A stretch of DNA of 9,926 bases from an uncultured Coriobacteriia bacterium (GCA_949283445.1 CASDTD010000011.1:1-9926), one strand, 5' to 3'. Positions 1 through 6,750 are shown, numbered from the stretch's first letter. Notes: a model not told the origin generated them from the letters alone. Numbers and translations: made by a program.

Positions 1-291
1 CAAAGCGGCGGTCACCACCGTGGCGACGATGATGGCGAGCGCGCGGCCCCAGATGACACTGCCTCTGGTAAGCGGCAGGGAGCTGCGGTACGCCTCCCAG
101 CTGTTCTGCTCGTCGAGGGCGAACAGGGTAAAGGGCATCGACGCGATGGACGCTGCCACGGTAATGGGCACGATGGCGACGGGCGTGTTCATGCCCACTC
201 CCACGAAGACTCCTACGACCAGCATGACGACGAGAGTCTGCACGGCGGATTTCCTTACCAAGAGCATGTCGGCGAAAAACGCGGTTTTCAT
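1..291 (-). CDS. ABC-2 type transporter permease, N-terminal part (cut by window edge)
   Basis: The first 97 codons of an integral membrane protein are visible; the rest lies before base 1. The protein opens MKTAFFADMLLVRKSAVQTL, and two hydrophobic stretches (about residues 18-35 and 38-55) follow almost without a loop. Then come the polar segment ALDEQNSWEAYRSSLPLTRG and the start of a third membrane segment. A short cytoplasmic start, two helices and a 'D-E-x-N-x-W-x-x-Y-x-x-S-L-P' stretch are what I know from the small ABC-2 permeases that pair with YtrA/YtrB-type genes. The ATG overlaps the stop of the ATPase gene as ATGA (288-291), which implies translational coupling and a shared complex. 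It probably forms the membrane channel for the ATPase. The substrate cannot be read from this fragment. Confidence 0.85.
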   Translation of the reverse strand, partial: MKTAFFADMLLVRKSAVQTLVVMLVVGVFVGVGMNTPVAIVPITVAASIASMPFTLFALDEQNSWEAYRSSLPLTRGSVIWGRALAIIVATVVTAAL

Positions 292-1196
292 CGGGTCTCT
301 CCTTTCAACATGAAGGCCAGGTAGTCGTCGATGTTCGCGCGGTCGAGCGCGATTTCGGGAAACGCCTCGGCGAAGGCGAAGCGGTCGGGGACGAGCACGT
401 TTGTGGAGTACGTGTCGCGCATGATGCGCAGCTCGCCTGGCGGGTAGGCACCGCTGCGCTCGATCGTCTCGAGTTCGCTGGCGCGGCAGCGAGCGATGCC
501 TGCCATATCGCAGATCGTGTCGATGCCAACCGAGAAGACGATGCGGCCATCGTCGATGCACACCACGTGATCGGCGCAGCGTTCGAGGTCGCTCGTGATG
601 TGGCTCGAGAGCAGCACGCCGCAGCTCTCGTCTTCGGTGTAGGCGTGCAGCAGGTCGAGCACCTCGTCGCGGGCGAGCGGGTCGAGCCCGGCGGTGGCCT
701 CGTCGAGCACGAGCAGCTTCGGGCTGTGGGCAAGCGCGCAGGCGAGCGTGAGCTTCATGCCCATGCCGCGCGAAAGCTCCTTCACCTTCTTGTTCGCAGA
801 AAGCCCCATCTGCTGCGTGAGCTGCTCGAAGCGCCTTGCGTTCCACGACATGTACGCCTTCGCGCATAGCGCGCCCGCATCGCGCACGCGGTACTCGAGG
901 GGAAACGCGCACGTATCGAACACGACGCCCACATCCTGGCGTAGCTGCGCCGCGCGTCGTGCGCCCACGTAGTCGGGGTGGCGGGACACCACCTGTTCGC
1001 CGAGCAGCTCGATCGAGCCTTCGTCGGGTCGCACGAGGCCGAGCGCGGCTTTGATGGTGGTGGTCTTACCGGCGCCGTTTGAGCCGATGAGCCCGACGAT
1101 GCTGCCTGCGGGCACGGCGAGCCCGGCGTTTTCCAGCGTGAAATCCCGGTATCGTTTCACCAGGCCGTCTATTTGAAGCAAGTTGCTTGAAGTCAT
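288..1196 (-). CDS. ABC transporter ATP-binding protein (YtrB-like)
   Basis: A 302-residue ATPase. Walker A is GSNGAGKT (residues 38-45), the signature is LSRGM (141-145) in place of LSGGQ, Walker B is LLVLDE (161-166) followed by the D-loop ATAGLDP, and the switch histidine is H199 in LLSSHIT. Where most ABC ATPases have a Q-loop glutamine this one reads VVFDTCAFP. The altered Q-loop and the LSRGM signature are both usual for ATPases of GntR-linked ABC-2 exporters, so I do not take them as damage. About 85 residues follow the nucleotide-binding core. The start has a good ribosome site (AAAGGACG) 6-7 bases upstream. It lies 39 bp after the GntR gene and overlaps the permease gene by 4 bp, so the three are one operon. 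It would energise export or stress-related membrane transport; the substrate is unknown. Confidence 0.93.
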   Translation of the reverse strand: MTSSNLLQIDGLVKRYRDFTLENAGLAVPAGSIVGLIGSNGAGKTTTIKAALGLVRPDEGSIELLGEQVVSRHPDYVGARRAAQLRQDVGVVFDTCAFPLEYRVRDAGALCAKAYMSWNARRFEQLTQQMGLSANKKVKELSRGMGMKLTLACALAHSPKLLVLDEATAGLDPLARDEVLDLLHAYTEDESCGVLLSSHITSDLERCADHVVCIDDGRIVFSVGIDTICDMAGIARCRASELETIERSGAYPPGELRIMRDTYSTNVLVPDRFAFAEAFPEIALDRANIDDYLAFMLKGETR

Positions 1197-1235
1197 GATG
1201 GCGTCCTTTTCGTCAGATGCGCTTGCCGAGAAGCT

Positions 1236-1607
1236 TCAGCCTTCGACGAGCGCGTCGAGCATGACGTGCAGTTCCTCGGTCGGCACATCCGCTACGGCGG
1301 CCTCGTCGAGCGCCTTTTGCAGATGCCCTTCGATGACCTTGAGCCGCTCCTCTTTCAGCAGCTCGGCGTTGCCGTCCGTGACGAAGCTGCCCTTTCCCTG
1401 CACGGTCTGCACGAAGCCCTGCTCCTCCAGGTCTGCATATGCTCGCTTGGTGGTGATGACGCTCACGCGGAGGTCGTTGGCGAGCGCGCGGATAGAGGGG
1501 AGCTGCTCGCCTTCCTTCAAAGCGCCTTGCATGATGCCGGCCTTGATCTGGGAGACGATCTGCTCGTAAATGGGCTTGCCGCTCGAGTTCGAGATGATGA
1601 TGTCCAT
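1236..1607 (-). CDS. GntR-family transcriptional regulator, YtrA subfamily
   Basis: A 123-residue DNA-binding repressor from the chosen start. It opens MDIIISNSSGKPIYEQIVSQ, the typical beginning of the short YtrA subfamily. The winged helix-turn-helix follows (about residues 10-75), including the QLPSIRALANDLRVSVITTK recognition region and the wing QGFVQTVQGKGSFV. A short helical tail of about 45 residues is presumably for dimerisation; there is no large effector domain, as expected for YtrA. The frame is open 18 codons further upstream to an ATG at 1661, but those residues do not look like family sequence. Neither start has a convincing ribosome site, so the start is moderately sure. It is first in the operon with the ABC ATPase and permease, and very likely represses its own promoter at 1703-1752. 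Confidence 0.9.
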   Translation of the reverse strand: MDIIISNSSGKPIYEQIVSQIKAGIMQGALKEGEQLPSIRALANDLRVSVITTKRAYADLEEQGFVQTVQGKGSFVTDGNAELLKEERLKVIEGHLQKALDEAAVADVPTEELHVMLDALVEG

Positions 1608-1702
1608 AACGTTTCGGTCGCTTTCGTTTCCTGTGGTGGCCGCGTCATCCTGGCTGCGCATGCCCGAAAGCCGCGTCCGCTGCCCGGCGTCCCGAACAGC
1701 AA

Positions 1703-1752
1703 GTGTATATACGCTATATGCACACTATATACACAGATATACACACTGTCAA
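1703..1752 (-). promoter_or_regulatory. Sigma-70 promoter with overlapping repeated operator boxes for the GntR-ABC operon
   Basis: Reading the minus strand, TTGACA (1752-1747) is followed by exactly 17 bases and TATAGT (1729-1724), a near-consensus promoter pointing at the GntR gene with a predicted start near 1717. Overlaid on it are boxes of GTGTATAT type: 1744-1737, 1734-1727 and 1723-1716 (GTGCATAT), whose starts are 10 and 11 bases apart. An inverted copy at 1710-1703 reads ATATACAC on the minus strand. The boxes cover the spacer, the -10 and the start site, so a bound regulator would block the polymerase. YtrA-type regulators are known to bind GT-rich/TACAC inverted repeats, hence autoregulation is the natural reading (inference). 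The leader to the chosen GntR start would be about 110 bases. Confidence 0.82.
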
Positions 1753-2642
1753 CGAGAAGTTTCGCCTTTCGAGACATCCAGTGCGGTCAGGGCGACGCCC
1801 ACGATGGAGAGTGCAAGCCCCAGCAGGAAGCTCAGGTGGAGTTCGGCGCCGAACATCGCCCACGAAAGCACGACGCCGACAAAGGGCGCTATCGAGTAGT
1901 AATTGCCCGTCCGCGCCGCACCGATGTAACGTTGCGCCCAGATGTAGAGCGCGATGCTCGCGCCGTACGAGACGGCACCCACGAGCAAAAGCCAGATGGA
2001 GGATTGAAGGTCGATTGCGTCGCCGGTCGCAAGTGCGATAAGCGCAGAGACGATGCCAGTGAAGATGCCCTTGACGCGGGTGACGGAAACCACATCATAT
2101 TCCGAGAGCGCGCGCGTGCAGTTGTTTTCGAGACCCCAGAACGCGCAGGCGAGCAGGATGAGCAGCGCGCCTGCGGAAAAGCTCGCTTCGCTGCCGTCCC
2201 ATGACAGCACGAGCCCCGAGAGCGTAATCGCGGCAATGGCAGCCACCATCAGCTTGCCCATGCGCTCTCTGAAGATGATCCAGGCGAGCACGGCGGTTGC
2301 CGCGACTTCGAAATTGCCGAGCAACGATGCCGTGGAAGCATCGGAAAGGGAGATGCCCGCCATCAGGGCGATGGCACTTGCCGCATTGAGCGCCACCATG
2401 AGGACAAGCAGGGGTGCTTGCTTCTTCGTCAGTTTCTGTCCGCCAAGCGCACTGCGTTTTCCGCAGCAGCGCATGCTCGCCGCGAGCGCGATCATGCATA
2501 ACCCAGCGCCGAAGTAAAGCAGCGAAGAAGTCCAGGTGGCACCCGTGTGCTCCCCGAAAAGCTTCACGAGGGGGACGGAGATTCCGTAGAAAAGCGCAGA
2601 GAACAGGGCGGCGACAGAAGCTATGGCTTTGAGGTGGTTCAT
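1749..2642 (-). CDS. EamA/DMT-family membrane transporter
   Basis: A 297-residue protein from the chosen ATG (MNHLKAIASVAALFSALFYG), with about ten hydrophobic helices arranged as two similar halves, as in the drug/metabolite transporter superfamily. Characteristic stretches are ATAVLAWIIFRERMGK at the end of the first half and SIAPFVGVVLSWAMFGAELH at the matching place in the second. Members of this family export amino acids, metabolites or drugs; the substrate cannot be read from sequence. The frame is open upstream to a GTG at 2753, but that extension (rich in R, H and S, with no helix) crosses the two palindromic operators and is unlikely to be translated. No strong ribosome site is seen, so an ATG 7 codons earlier (2663) remains possible. 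Divergent from tetR, which probably controls it. Its stop codon lies inside the -35 of the GntR operon promoter. Confidence 0.88.
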   Translation of the reverse strand: MNHLKAIASVAALFSALFYGISVPLVKLFGEHTGATWTSSLLYFGAGLCMIALAASMRCCGKRSALGGQKLTKKQAPLLVLMVALNAASAIALMAGISLSDASTASLLGNFEVAATAVLAWIIFRERMGKLMVAAIAAITLSGLVLSWDGSEASFSAGALLILLACAFWGLENNCTRALSEYDVVSVTRVKGIFTGIVSALIALATGDAIDLQSSIWLLLVGAVSYGASIALYIWAQRYIGAARTGNYYSIAPFVGVVLSWAMFGAELHLSFLLGLALSIVGVALTALDVSKGETSR

Positions 2643-2662
2643 ATGGAGACTTTCGAATATCA

Positions 2663-2678
2663 TGTTTATTAACGAACA
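2663..2678. promoter_or_regulatory. Probable TetR operator, site 1 (eamA side)
   Basis: The minus strand reads TGTTCGTTAATAAACA. It matches site 2 at 2737-2752 (TGTTCGTTTATGAACA) at 14 of 16 positions, and both keep the outer TGTT/AACA palindrome. It lies about 20 bases upstream of the chosen eamA start, where a repressor would block transcription or initiation. That the adjacent TetR protein is the binder is inference from position. Confidence 0.62.
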
Positions 2679-2736
2679 GCTTATTCGTAAAGTATGACAT
2701 CGCGTACCTTTTCGATGCGGAACAGACCGCGGGCTT

Positions 2737-2752
2737 TGTTCGTTTATGAACA
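2737..2752. promoter_or_regulatory. Probable TetR operator, site 2 (tetR side)
   Basis: TGTTCGTTTATGAACA, an imperfect palindrome with perfect 5-bp arms TGTTC/GAACA, lies 23 bases before the tetR start. The centre-to-centre distance to site 1 is 74 bp, close to seven DNA turns, so both sites lie on the same face of the helix. One site near each divergent gene fits joint control of eamA and tetR itself. Confidence 0.62.
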
Positions 2753-2775
2753 CGGAGACGGGGGTGGCCTGAAAA

Positions 2776-3324
2776 ATGGACAGGCGCGCACGGCGGAGCA
2801 GGAAAGCGATTTTCGACGCATTTGAGCAGCTGCTTTCCGAGAAGAGCTACGGATCTGTCACGGCAAGCGAGATCATCGAGCGGGCCGATATCGGGCGCAC
2901 CACGTTCTACGCACATTTCGAAACAAAAGACGCCTTGCTCACCGAGTTGTGTCGCGACCTGTTCGCCCACGTTCTCGAGCCCTCGGGTGCCGTCGAGGAA
3001 GGACATGCGTTCGACGATGCAGCCAGTCTGGACGAAAGGCTGACGCATATCCTCTACCATTTGAAAGACCAGCATGCGAGATTGAAGTCACTGTTCGAGG
3101 GGCCGAGCTGTCATCTGTTTTGGCAGGCGTTCGAGGGGGAGCTTGCGACGTTTTTCTCGTCTCGTGTGACATGGGATAAAGGTCTTTCTGGCGAGATTCC
3201 CCATGATTTGCAAATTCGCTTTCTGACTGCGACGTTTGCCGAGGTCTGCCGTTGGTGGTTTGCCCATGAGGTACAGTGTGCACCTGAGGAAGTGGTTTCG
3301 TATTTCAATCAGCTTGTCGGTTGA
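2776..3324 (+). CDS. TetR/AcrR-family transcriptional regulator
   Basis: A 182-residue protein. The N-terminal helix-turn-helix domain is clear: RRSRKAIFDAFEQLLSEKSY, then VTASEIIERADIGRTTFYAH (residues about 28-47) and HFETKDALLTELCRDL. The 'IGRTTFYAHFxTKDxLL' wording is the classic TetR signature. The remaining ~125 residues are helical, with several Trp, Phe and Cys, as expected for a ligand-binding and dimer domain; no ligand can be assigned. A GGGGTGG stretch about 9 bases upstream may serve as the ribosome site. It is divergent from the EamA transporter across a gap carrying two matching palindromes, so it most likely represses that exporter and itself. A GNAT gene follows 36 bp downstream on the same strand and may be co-transcribed. 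Confidence 0.93.
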   Translation: MDRRARRSRKAIFDAFEQLLSEKSYGSVTASEIIERADIGRTTFYAHFETKDALLTELCRDLFAHVLEPSGAVEEGHAFDDAASLDERLTHILYHLKDQHARLKSLFEGPSCHLFWQAFEGELATFFSSRVTWDKGLSGEIPHDLQIRFLTATFAEVCRWWFAHEVQCAPEEVVSYFNQLVG

Positions 3325-3360
3325 ATTGCGATAACGAAGAGAACGCAAGCGAGGAACGAA

Positions 3361-3912
3361 ATGGCGAATTCGGAATTGACGGTACGGCAGGCGTGCGAGG
3401 ACGACCTGCCTGAGCTGCTCGAGCTGTACGGCGAGGTCTCCGCTGCCATGCGGAACACGCCCTATGATATCGACTGGGATTTGAGCTGGCACCCCACACG
3501 CGAATCGCTGACGGAACACATCGTGTACGGCGATATGTTCGTGGCGGAGCTCGCTCATGGCGGTGCGGCATCGCAGCTTGCGGGCGCGTTCGCGCTCAAC
3601 ATCAATCAGGCGCCAGGCTACGAGCGGGTTGCCTGGCAGGTTGACGCAGCGCCGGAGCAGGCGGGCGTCATCCACCTCGTCGCTGTTTCTCCTACGGCGC
3701 GGGGCAGAGGCGTGGCACGGGTGCTGCTTGCGGCGGCGGAACGCGTCGCCCGCGAGCGGGGCTACCGTTGCATTCGCCTCGATGCATATCCCAACAACGC
3801 GCCGGCCATCGCGCTGTACGGGAAATGCGGCTACGCCAATCTCGGTACCTACGAAATCGACTACGAAGGCTGTGATAACGACACCTTCGTGATGATGGAG
3901 CGCGTGCTGTAG
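3361..3912 (+). CDS. GNAT-family N-acetyltransferase
   Basis: A 183-residue cytoplasmic acetyltransferase using acetyl-CoA. The acetyl-CoA-binding motif A is seen as HLVAVSPTARGRGVARVLL (residues 105-123), with the R-G-x-G-V/A pyrophosphate loop at 114-119. Motif B is PNNAPAIALYGKCGY (144-158). The N-terminus (TVRQACEDDLPELLELY) is the usual GNAT opening. The central DWDLSWHPTRESLTEHI and the 'IDYEGCDNDTFVMMERVL' end resemble uncharacterised small-molecule or peptide acetyltransferases; the acceptor is unknown. A clear ribosome site GAGGAA lies 5 bases before the ATG, supporting the start. It sits 36 bp behind tetR, so the two may share a transcript. It converges on modC across a 171-bp gap. 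Confidence 0.92.
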   Translation: MANSELTVRQACEDDLPELLELYGEVSAAMRNTPYDIDWDLSWHPTRESLTEHIVYGDMFVAELAHGGAASQLAGAFALNINQAPGYERVAWQVDAAPEQAGVIHLVAVSPTARGRGVARVLLAAAERVARERGYRCIRLDAYPNNAPAIALYGKCGYANLGTYEIDYEGCDNDTFVMMERVL

Positions 3913-3951
3913 ATGCGTGAGCGCACGGGACGCAAGCGTGATTTGCGTTTG

Positions 3952-4059
3952 AGCGACGCATCGGGGATGTGATGAGGCGAGGTAAGCCAAAGGAGCTTTG
4001 AGACCTTGGCTCAAAGCGACGACGCGTCGAGTGGGCATCACATCTCGATGCGCGACGCT
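3952..4059. repeat. Nested inverted repeats in a convergent intergenic gap (possible bidirectional terminator)
   Basis: This fills most of the 171-bp gap between the convergent GNAT and modC genes. Outer arms: 3952-3974 pairs with 4036-4059 as AGCG/CGCT, CGCATCG/CGATGCG and GATGTGATG/CATCACATC, with a small internal loop and a one-base bulge. Inside are two competing hairpins. AGCCAA-a-GG (3985-3993) pairs with CCTTGGCT (4004-4011), and GCTTTGAG (3995-4002) pairs with CTCAAAGC (4010-4017). The arms are interleaved (A-B-A'-B') and share bases 4010-4011, so the two cannot both form completely. A 10-bp palindrome CGACGCGTCG (4020-4029) follows. No T-tract follows any stem, so a simple intrinsic terminator is doubtful. 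Transcripts from both sides would end or fold here. Confidence 0.6.
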
Positions 4060-4083
4060 TCTGCTGACATGCTCCGCCCCTCG

Positions 4084-5163
4084 TTACTTGCTCACCAAGT
4101 ACAGCCGGCGTGCGTCGAAGTGCAAGCTTACCGTGTCGCCACGTACGGGCAAGTCTTCGATGTTCTTGCGCGCGCTTTTCGCAAGCTTCCACCAGATGCG
4201 CGCGTGTGGGTTGCCGGCGGGCGTGTCGAGGATGATGGAGCGCTCGAAGCGGCTGTCCGAGGTGCGGTGCACCTTCAGCTTGTAGAGGTTCTTGCCGGTC
4301 TTGTCGGGTTCAGTCTCGCGGATGAAGGTTGCGCGGATGCCCAGGTACTTGACGTCGTCGGGCACGGTGACGTCGGGGCCGGTCGAAAACGTCATGTCCC
4401 AGTCCAGCGCCTTGACCTCGTGGTCTCCCAGTTTCTCGCAGCGGCTGATGTTCTTGCAACCAGAAAGCTTGATGGTTGCCAGCGTGCCTGGGTCGTGCAT
4501 GACCTTTTCCGTCGGCCCAATTTCTGCCAGATGTCCGTTTTCTACGACGGCGATGCGGTCACAGAACCGGAACGCCTCGTCGATGTCGTGCGACACGTAG
4601 AGGATGGTGCCCTGGTACAGGTCGAACAGGTCGAGCAGCGATTGCTCCAGCGCTCCTTTCAGGTGCGCGTCGAGCGCGGAGAACGGCTCGTCGAGCATGA
4701 GGATCTGCGGGCGCGCCGCGAGCATGCGGGCAAGTGCCACGCGTTGCTGCTGCCCGCCGGACAGGCGCAGGGGGTAGCGGTGTTCGAAGCCCTGCAGGTT
4801 GAACAGGGCCAAAAAGCGCTTGACCTGCTGGTCGCGTTCATCCTTGTCCATTTTCGGGTCCATGCCGGCGGCGACGTTTTCCGCTACAGTCATGTTCGGG
4901 AACAGCTGGTAGTTTTGGAACAGCAGCGCCGTCTTGCGTTCCTGCGGCGTGAGGTTGATGCCGGCTTTGGAATCGAAGAACACGCGGTCGTTGACGACGA
5001 TACGCCCCTCGTTGGGTGTTTCGACACCGGCGATGCAGCGCAGCGTGAGCGATTTGCCGCAGCCCGAAGCGCCCAGAAACCCAACGGTTTCCGTGCCCGC
5101 GTCGAAGGCGATGTCCAGCTCGAAGGAGGGCAGCTTCTTTCTGATATCCACATGAAGGCTCAT
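4084..5163 (-). CDS. modC: Molybdate ABC transporter ATP-binding protein ModC
   Basis: A 359-residue ATPase that powers molybdate import at the inner face of the membrane. Walker A is GASGCGKS (residues 31-38), the form typical of ModC. The Q-loop is at Q83 (LLFQNYQLFPNMTV), the signature LSGGQQQRVALAR starts at 134, Walker B is ILMLDEPFSALD (154-165), and the switch histidine is H192 in VSHDIDEA. After the core, LSGCKNIS (233-240) is the usual ModC linker. A beta-rich C-terminal part, about residues 255-359, ends RGDTVSLHFDARRLYLV. It corresponds to the regulatory region of ModC-type and related ATPases, although I cannot confirm a canonical Mop fold by eye. The ATG overlaps the modB stop as ATGA (5160-5163), so modB and modC are translationally coupled. 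Tungstate or sulfate cannot be excluded as substrate, but ModA, ModB and moeA favour molybdate. Confidence 0.94.
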   Translation of the reverse strand: MSLHVDIRKKLPSFELDIAFDAGTETVGFLGASGCGKSLTLRCIAGVETPNEGRIVVNDRVFFDSKAGINLTPQERKTALLFQNYQLFPNMTVAENVAAGMDPKMDKDERDQQVKRFLALFNLQGFEHRYPLRLSGGQQQRVALARMLAARPQILMLDEPFSALDAHLKGALEQSLLDLFDLYQGTILYVSHDIDEAFRFCDRIAVVENGHLAEIGPTEKVMHDPGTLATIKLSGCKNISRCEKLGDHEVKALDWDMTFSTGPDVTVPDDVKYLGIRATFIRETEPDKTGKNLYKLKVHRTSDSRFERSIILDTPAGNPHARIWWKLAKSARKNIEDLPVRGDTVSLHFDARRLYLVSK

Positions 5164-6662
5164 GCGCGCTCCTTTCCGCTGGTGGAGGCATCTGCTGGCG
5201 TGCTGTTTTCACTCGTTGCCCCGGATGCTCCCATGTCATCTGGTGTTCCGAAGCCCAACGTCGCGGCCGCCTGCTCGTCGATGACGAACGACACCTCGCC
5301 TTCCTCGACAGCCGGCTCGTCTTTGCTCGCCTTGCCGCCGGCGCGGCGGTAGCGTTGCGCGTGAGCGGTGTAGAGGTTGATGAACAGGATGATGATAAAC
5401 GATATGACGATGACCACGACAACCCAGAACACGGCCACCGGGGAGTTGCCGCCCATCCACGAGAAGTAGATGGCGATGGGCATGGTCTGCGTCACGCCGG
5501 CGTAGTTGCCCGCCACGAACAGGGTCGCGCCGAATTCGCCCATGGCGCGTGCGAAGGCGAGCACGATGCCCGACGCGATGGAGGGCCAGGCCAGCGGCAG
5601 CATGAGCTTGCGGAAGATGCGCCCTTCCGACCAACCCAGCGTGCGCGCTGCGTCGAGCATGTTCACATCCAGGCTCTCGAAGGCACCGAGCACGGTGCGG
5701 TACATGAGCGGAAAGCCCACGACGGTCGCGGCGATGACGGCGGCGGGCCAGGAGAACACGAGCTCGATGCCGTGGTCGATGAGGAAGCGCCCGAAGGGCG
5801 TGGAGTTGCCAAAGATGACCAGCAGGATGAAGCCGACAACGGTGGGCGGTAGGACCATCGGGATGGTGAAGATGGAATCGAACAGCCCCTTCCAGCGGCT
5901 CTTGACGTGCATGGCCTTCTTGGCAGCCAGAAGGCCCAGGATGAAGATGAACACCATCGCCACGCCGGCGGTCTTGAGCGAAACCCACAGCGGGCGGTAG
6001 TCCATGTTCTCGGGGCTCAAGAATTCGACAAGCTGCTCGAACCAGCCACCTTGCTCCTCGACGACGACCTGGTCGCGTGGCAGCAGCTGCCCCGACAGGC
6101 AAAACTGCGCGATGCTGCGGTAGCTTTCCGCGCCGGGAACGAGGCAAGTGGTGTAGAAATAGCCAGGCTCGATTTCGGTGTCGAAGGTGAGCGTCAAATT
6201 GCCTTGTTTGTACGCGGTGTCGGTCGTGAACACGAAGGGAAGCCCCAGCGAGGAAAGTTTCACGCCGCCGTCGGACAGCTCGTCATCGAGCGTTTCCAGC
6301 ATCGCGGTAAAAGCTTCTTGCTGCGAGGCGTTTTCGGGGTTGAAACCCGCCGCGTTTGCCTTGTCCTTGGGCACGTAGACGACGACGCTTTCGTCGGTCG
6401 CCACGACGCTAAAATTGCCCTTCGAGCCCTTGCCCATCGAGAACACGTACCCGTACGAGGTGCCTTCGTAGGTTTTCTTCATGCCTACCTGACTGCGCTG
6501 CACATTTGAGAGGCCGAATGCAGCATCTTCGCTAGTGATGGACGTGGGCGCATCTTCGTTGGAGTTGACGGGGCCCGCATCGGCGCTCGCGAAGGCGCTG
6601 ACAGGGGCGAGCAGCGCGAAGGCCAGCGCGAACGAGAAGACGGCAAACAGGGCTCTCTTCAC
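5160..6662 (-). CDS. modB: Molybdate ABC transporter permease ModB with a large N-terminal extracytoplasmic extension
   Basis: A 500-residue protein from a GTG start, about twice the usual ModB length (roughly 220-270). The GTG at 6662 is chosen because AAGGGA lies 7 bases upstream and a clear signal sequence follows at once (VKRALFAVFSFALAFALLAP, ending AFASA near residue 28); an alternative TTG at 6725 lacks this logic. Residues about 28-222 form a soluble region with alternating hydrophobic strands and two Cys (173 and 188) that could form a disulfide. The permease core spans about 225-435 with five hydrophobic helices. It includes IPMVLPPTVVGFILL, the coupling loop DAARTLGWSEGRIFRKLMLP and the ModB hallmark AFARAMGEFGATLFVAGN. 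Residues 440-500 are a charged, low-complexity cytoplasmic tail rich in E, D, S and A. The N-terminal part is unlike any domain I recognise. Confidence 0.9.
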   Translation of the reverse strand: MKRALFAVFSFALAFALLAPVSAFASADAGPVNSNEDAPTSITSEDAAFGLSNVQRSQVGMKKTYEGTSYGYVFSMGKGSKGNFSVVATDESVVVYVPKDKANAAGFNPENASQQEAFTAMLETLDDELSDGGVKLSSLGLPFVFTTDTAYKQGNLTLTFDTEIEPGYFYTTCLVPGAESYRSIAQFCLSGQLLPRDQVVVEEQGGWFEQLVEFLSPENMDYRPLWVSLKTAGVAMVFIFILGLLAAKKAMHVKSRWKGLFDSIFTIPMVLPPTVVGFILLVIFGNSTPFGRFLIDHGIELVFSWPAAVIAATVVGFPLMYRTVLGAFESLDVNMLDAARTLGWSEGRIFRKLMLPLAWPSIASGIVLAFARAMGEFGATLFVAGNYAGVTQTMPIAIYFSWMGGNSPVAVFWVVVVIVISFIIILFINLYTAHAQRYRRAGGKASKDEPAVEEGEVSFVIDEQAAATLGFGTPDDMGASGATSENSTPADASTSGKERA

Positions 6663-6680
6663 AATCGGTATCCCTTCGAA

Positions 6681-6703
6681 AATCTCAGATCGAGATAAAG
6701 AAT
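6681..6703. promoter_or_regulatory. Shared leader motif, modB copy
   Basis: The plus strand reads AATCT-N6-GAGATAAAGAAT. The same pattern with the same spacing occurs upstream of modA at 7802-7824, with 18 of 23 positions identical including a 12-nt exact block. This copy contains a perfect inverted repeat ATCTC-N5-GAGAT (6682-6696). It ends 18 bases before the modB GTG, so a protein or RNA structure here could affect translation or transcription. Function is inferred only from position and repetition. Confidence 0.5.
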
Positions 6704-6710
6704 CTTGTTG

Positions 6711-6736
6711 GCGAATAATTCGCAACGCCTATTATA
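6711..6736 (-). promoter_or_regulatory. Possible internal modB promoter (-10) with palindrome at the start site
   Basis: The minus strand has a perfect TATAAT at 6736-6731, just below the modA-modB hairpin. A 13-bp perfect palindrome gcgaataattcgc (6711-6723) covers the predicted start. No -35 resembling TTGACA is present at 16-18 bases, so an activator would be needed or the match is chance. Confidence 0.35.
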
Positions 6737-6750
6737 TCGAGAAAGGCATA

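Noticed and set aside
288..1196. Degenerate Q-loop and LSRGM signature in the ABC ATPase taken as an inactive enzyme
   Set aside because: Both are the usual forms in ATPases of GntR-linked ABC-2 exporters, and Walker A, Walker B and the switch His are intact.
1266..2204. Plus-strand frame of 312 codons across GntR, its promoter and the eamA-type gene
   Set aside because: It spans a strong minus-strand promoter and two recognised genes. No recognisable domain or start signal.
2095..3075. Minus-strand frame of 326 codons overlapping eamA and tetR
   Set aside because: It runs through both palindromic operators and both recognised genes in the wrong frame; Cys/Arg/His-rich product with no family likeness.
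3088..4041. Minus-strand frame of 317 codons antisense to the GNAT gene
   Set aside because: It covers the convergent intergenic repeats and is a shadow of the GNAT gene, which has a clear acetyl-CoA motif and ribosome site.
4006..5352. Plus-strand frame of 448 codons antisense to modC
   Set aside because: The minus strand has a full ModC with every ABC motif. The plus product is a V/H/R/E-rich mirror reading without domains or a ribosome site, as is usual in GC-rich DNA.
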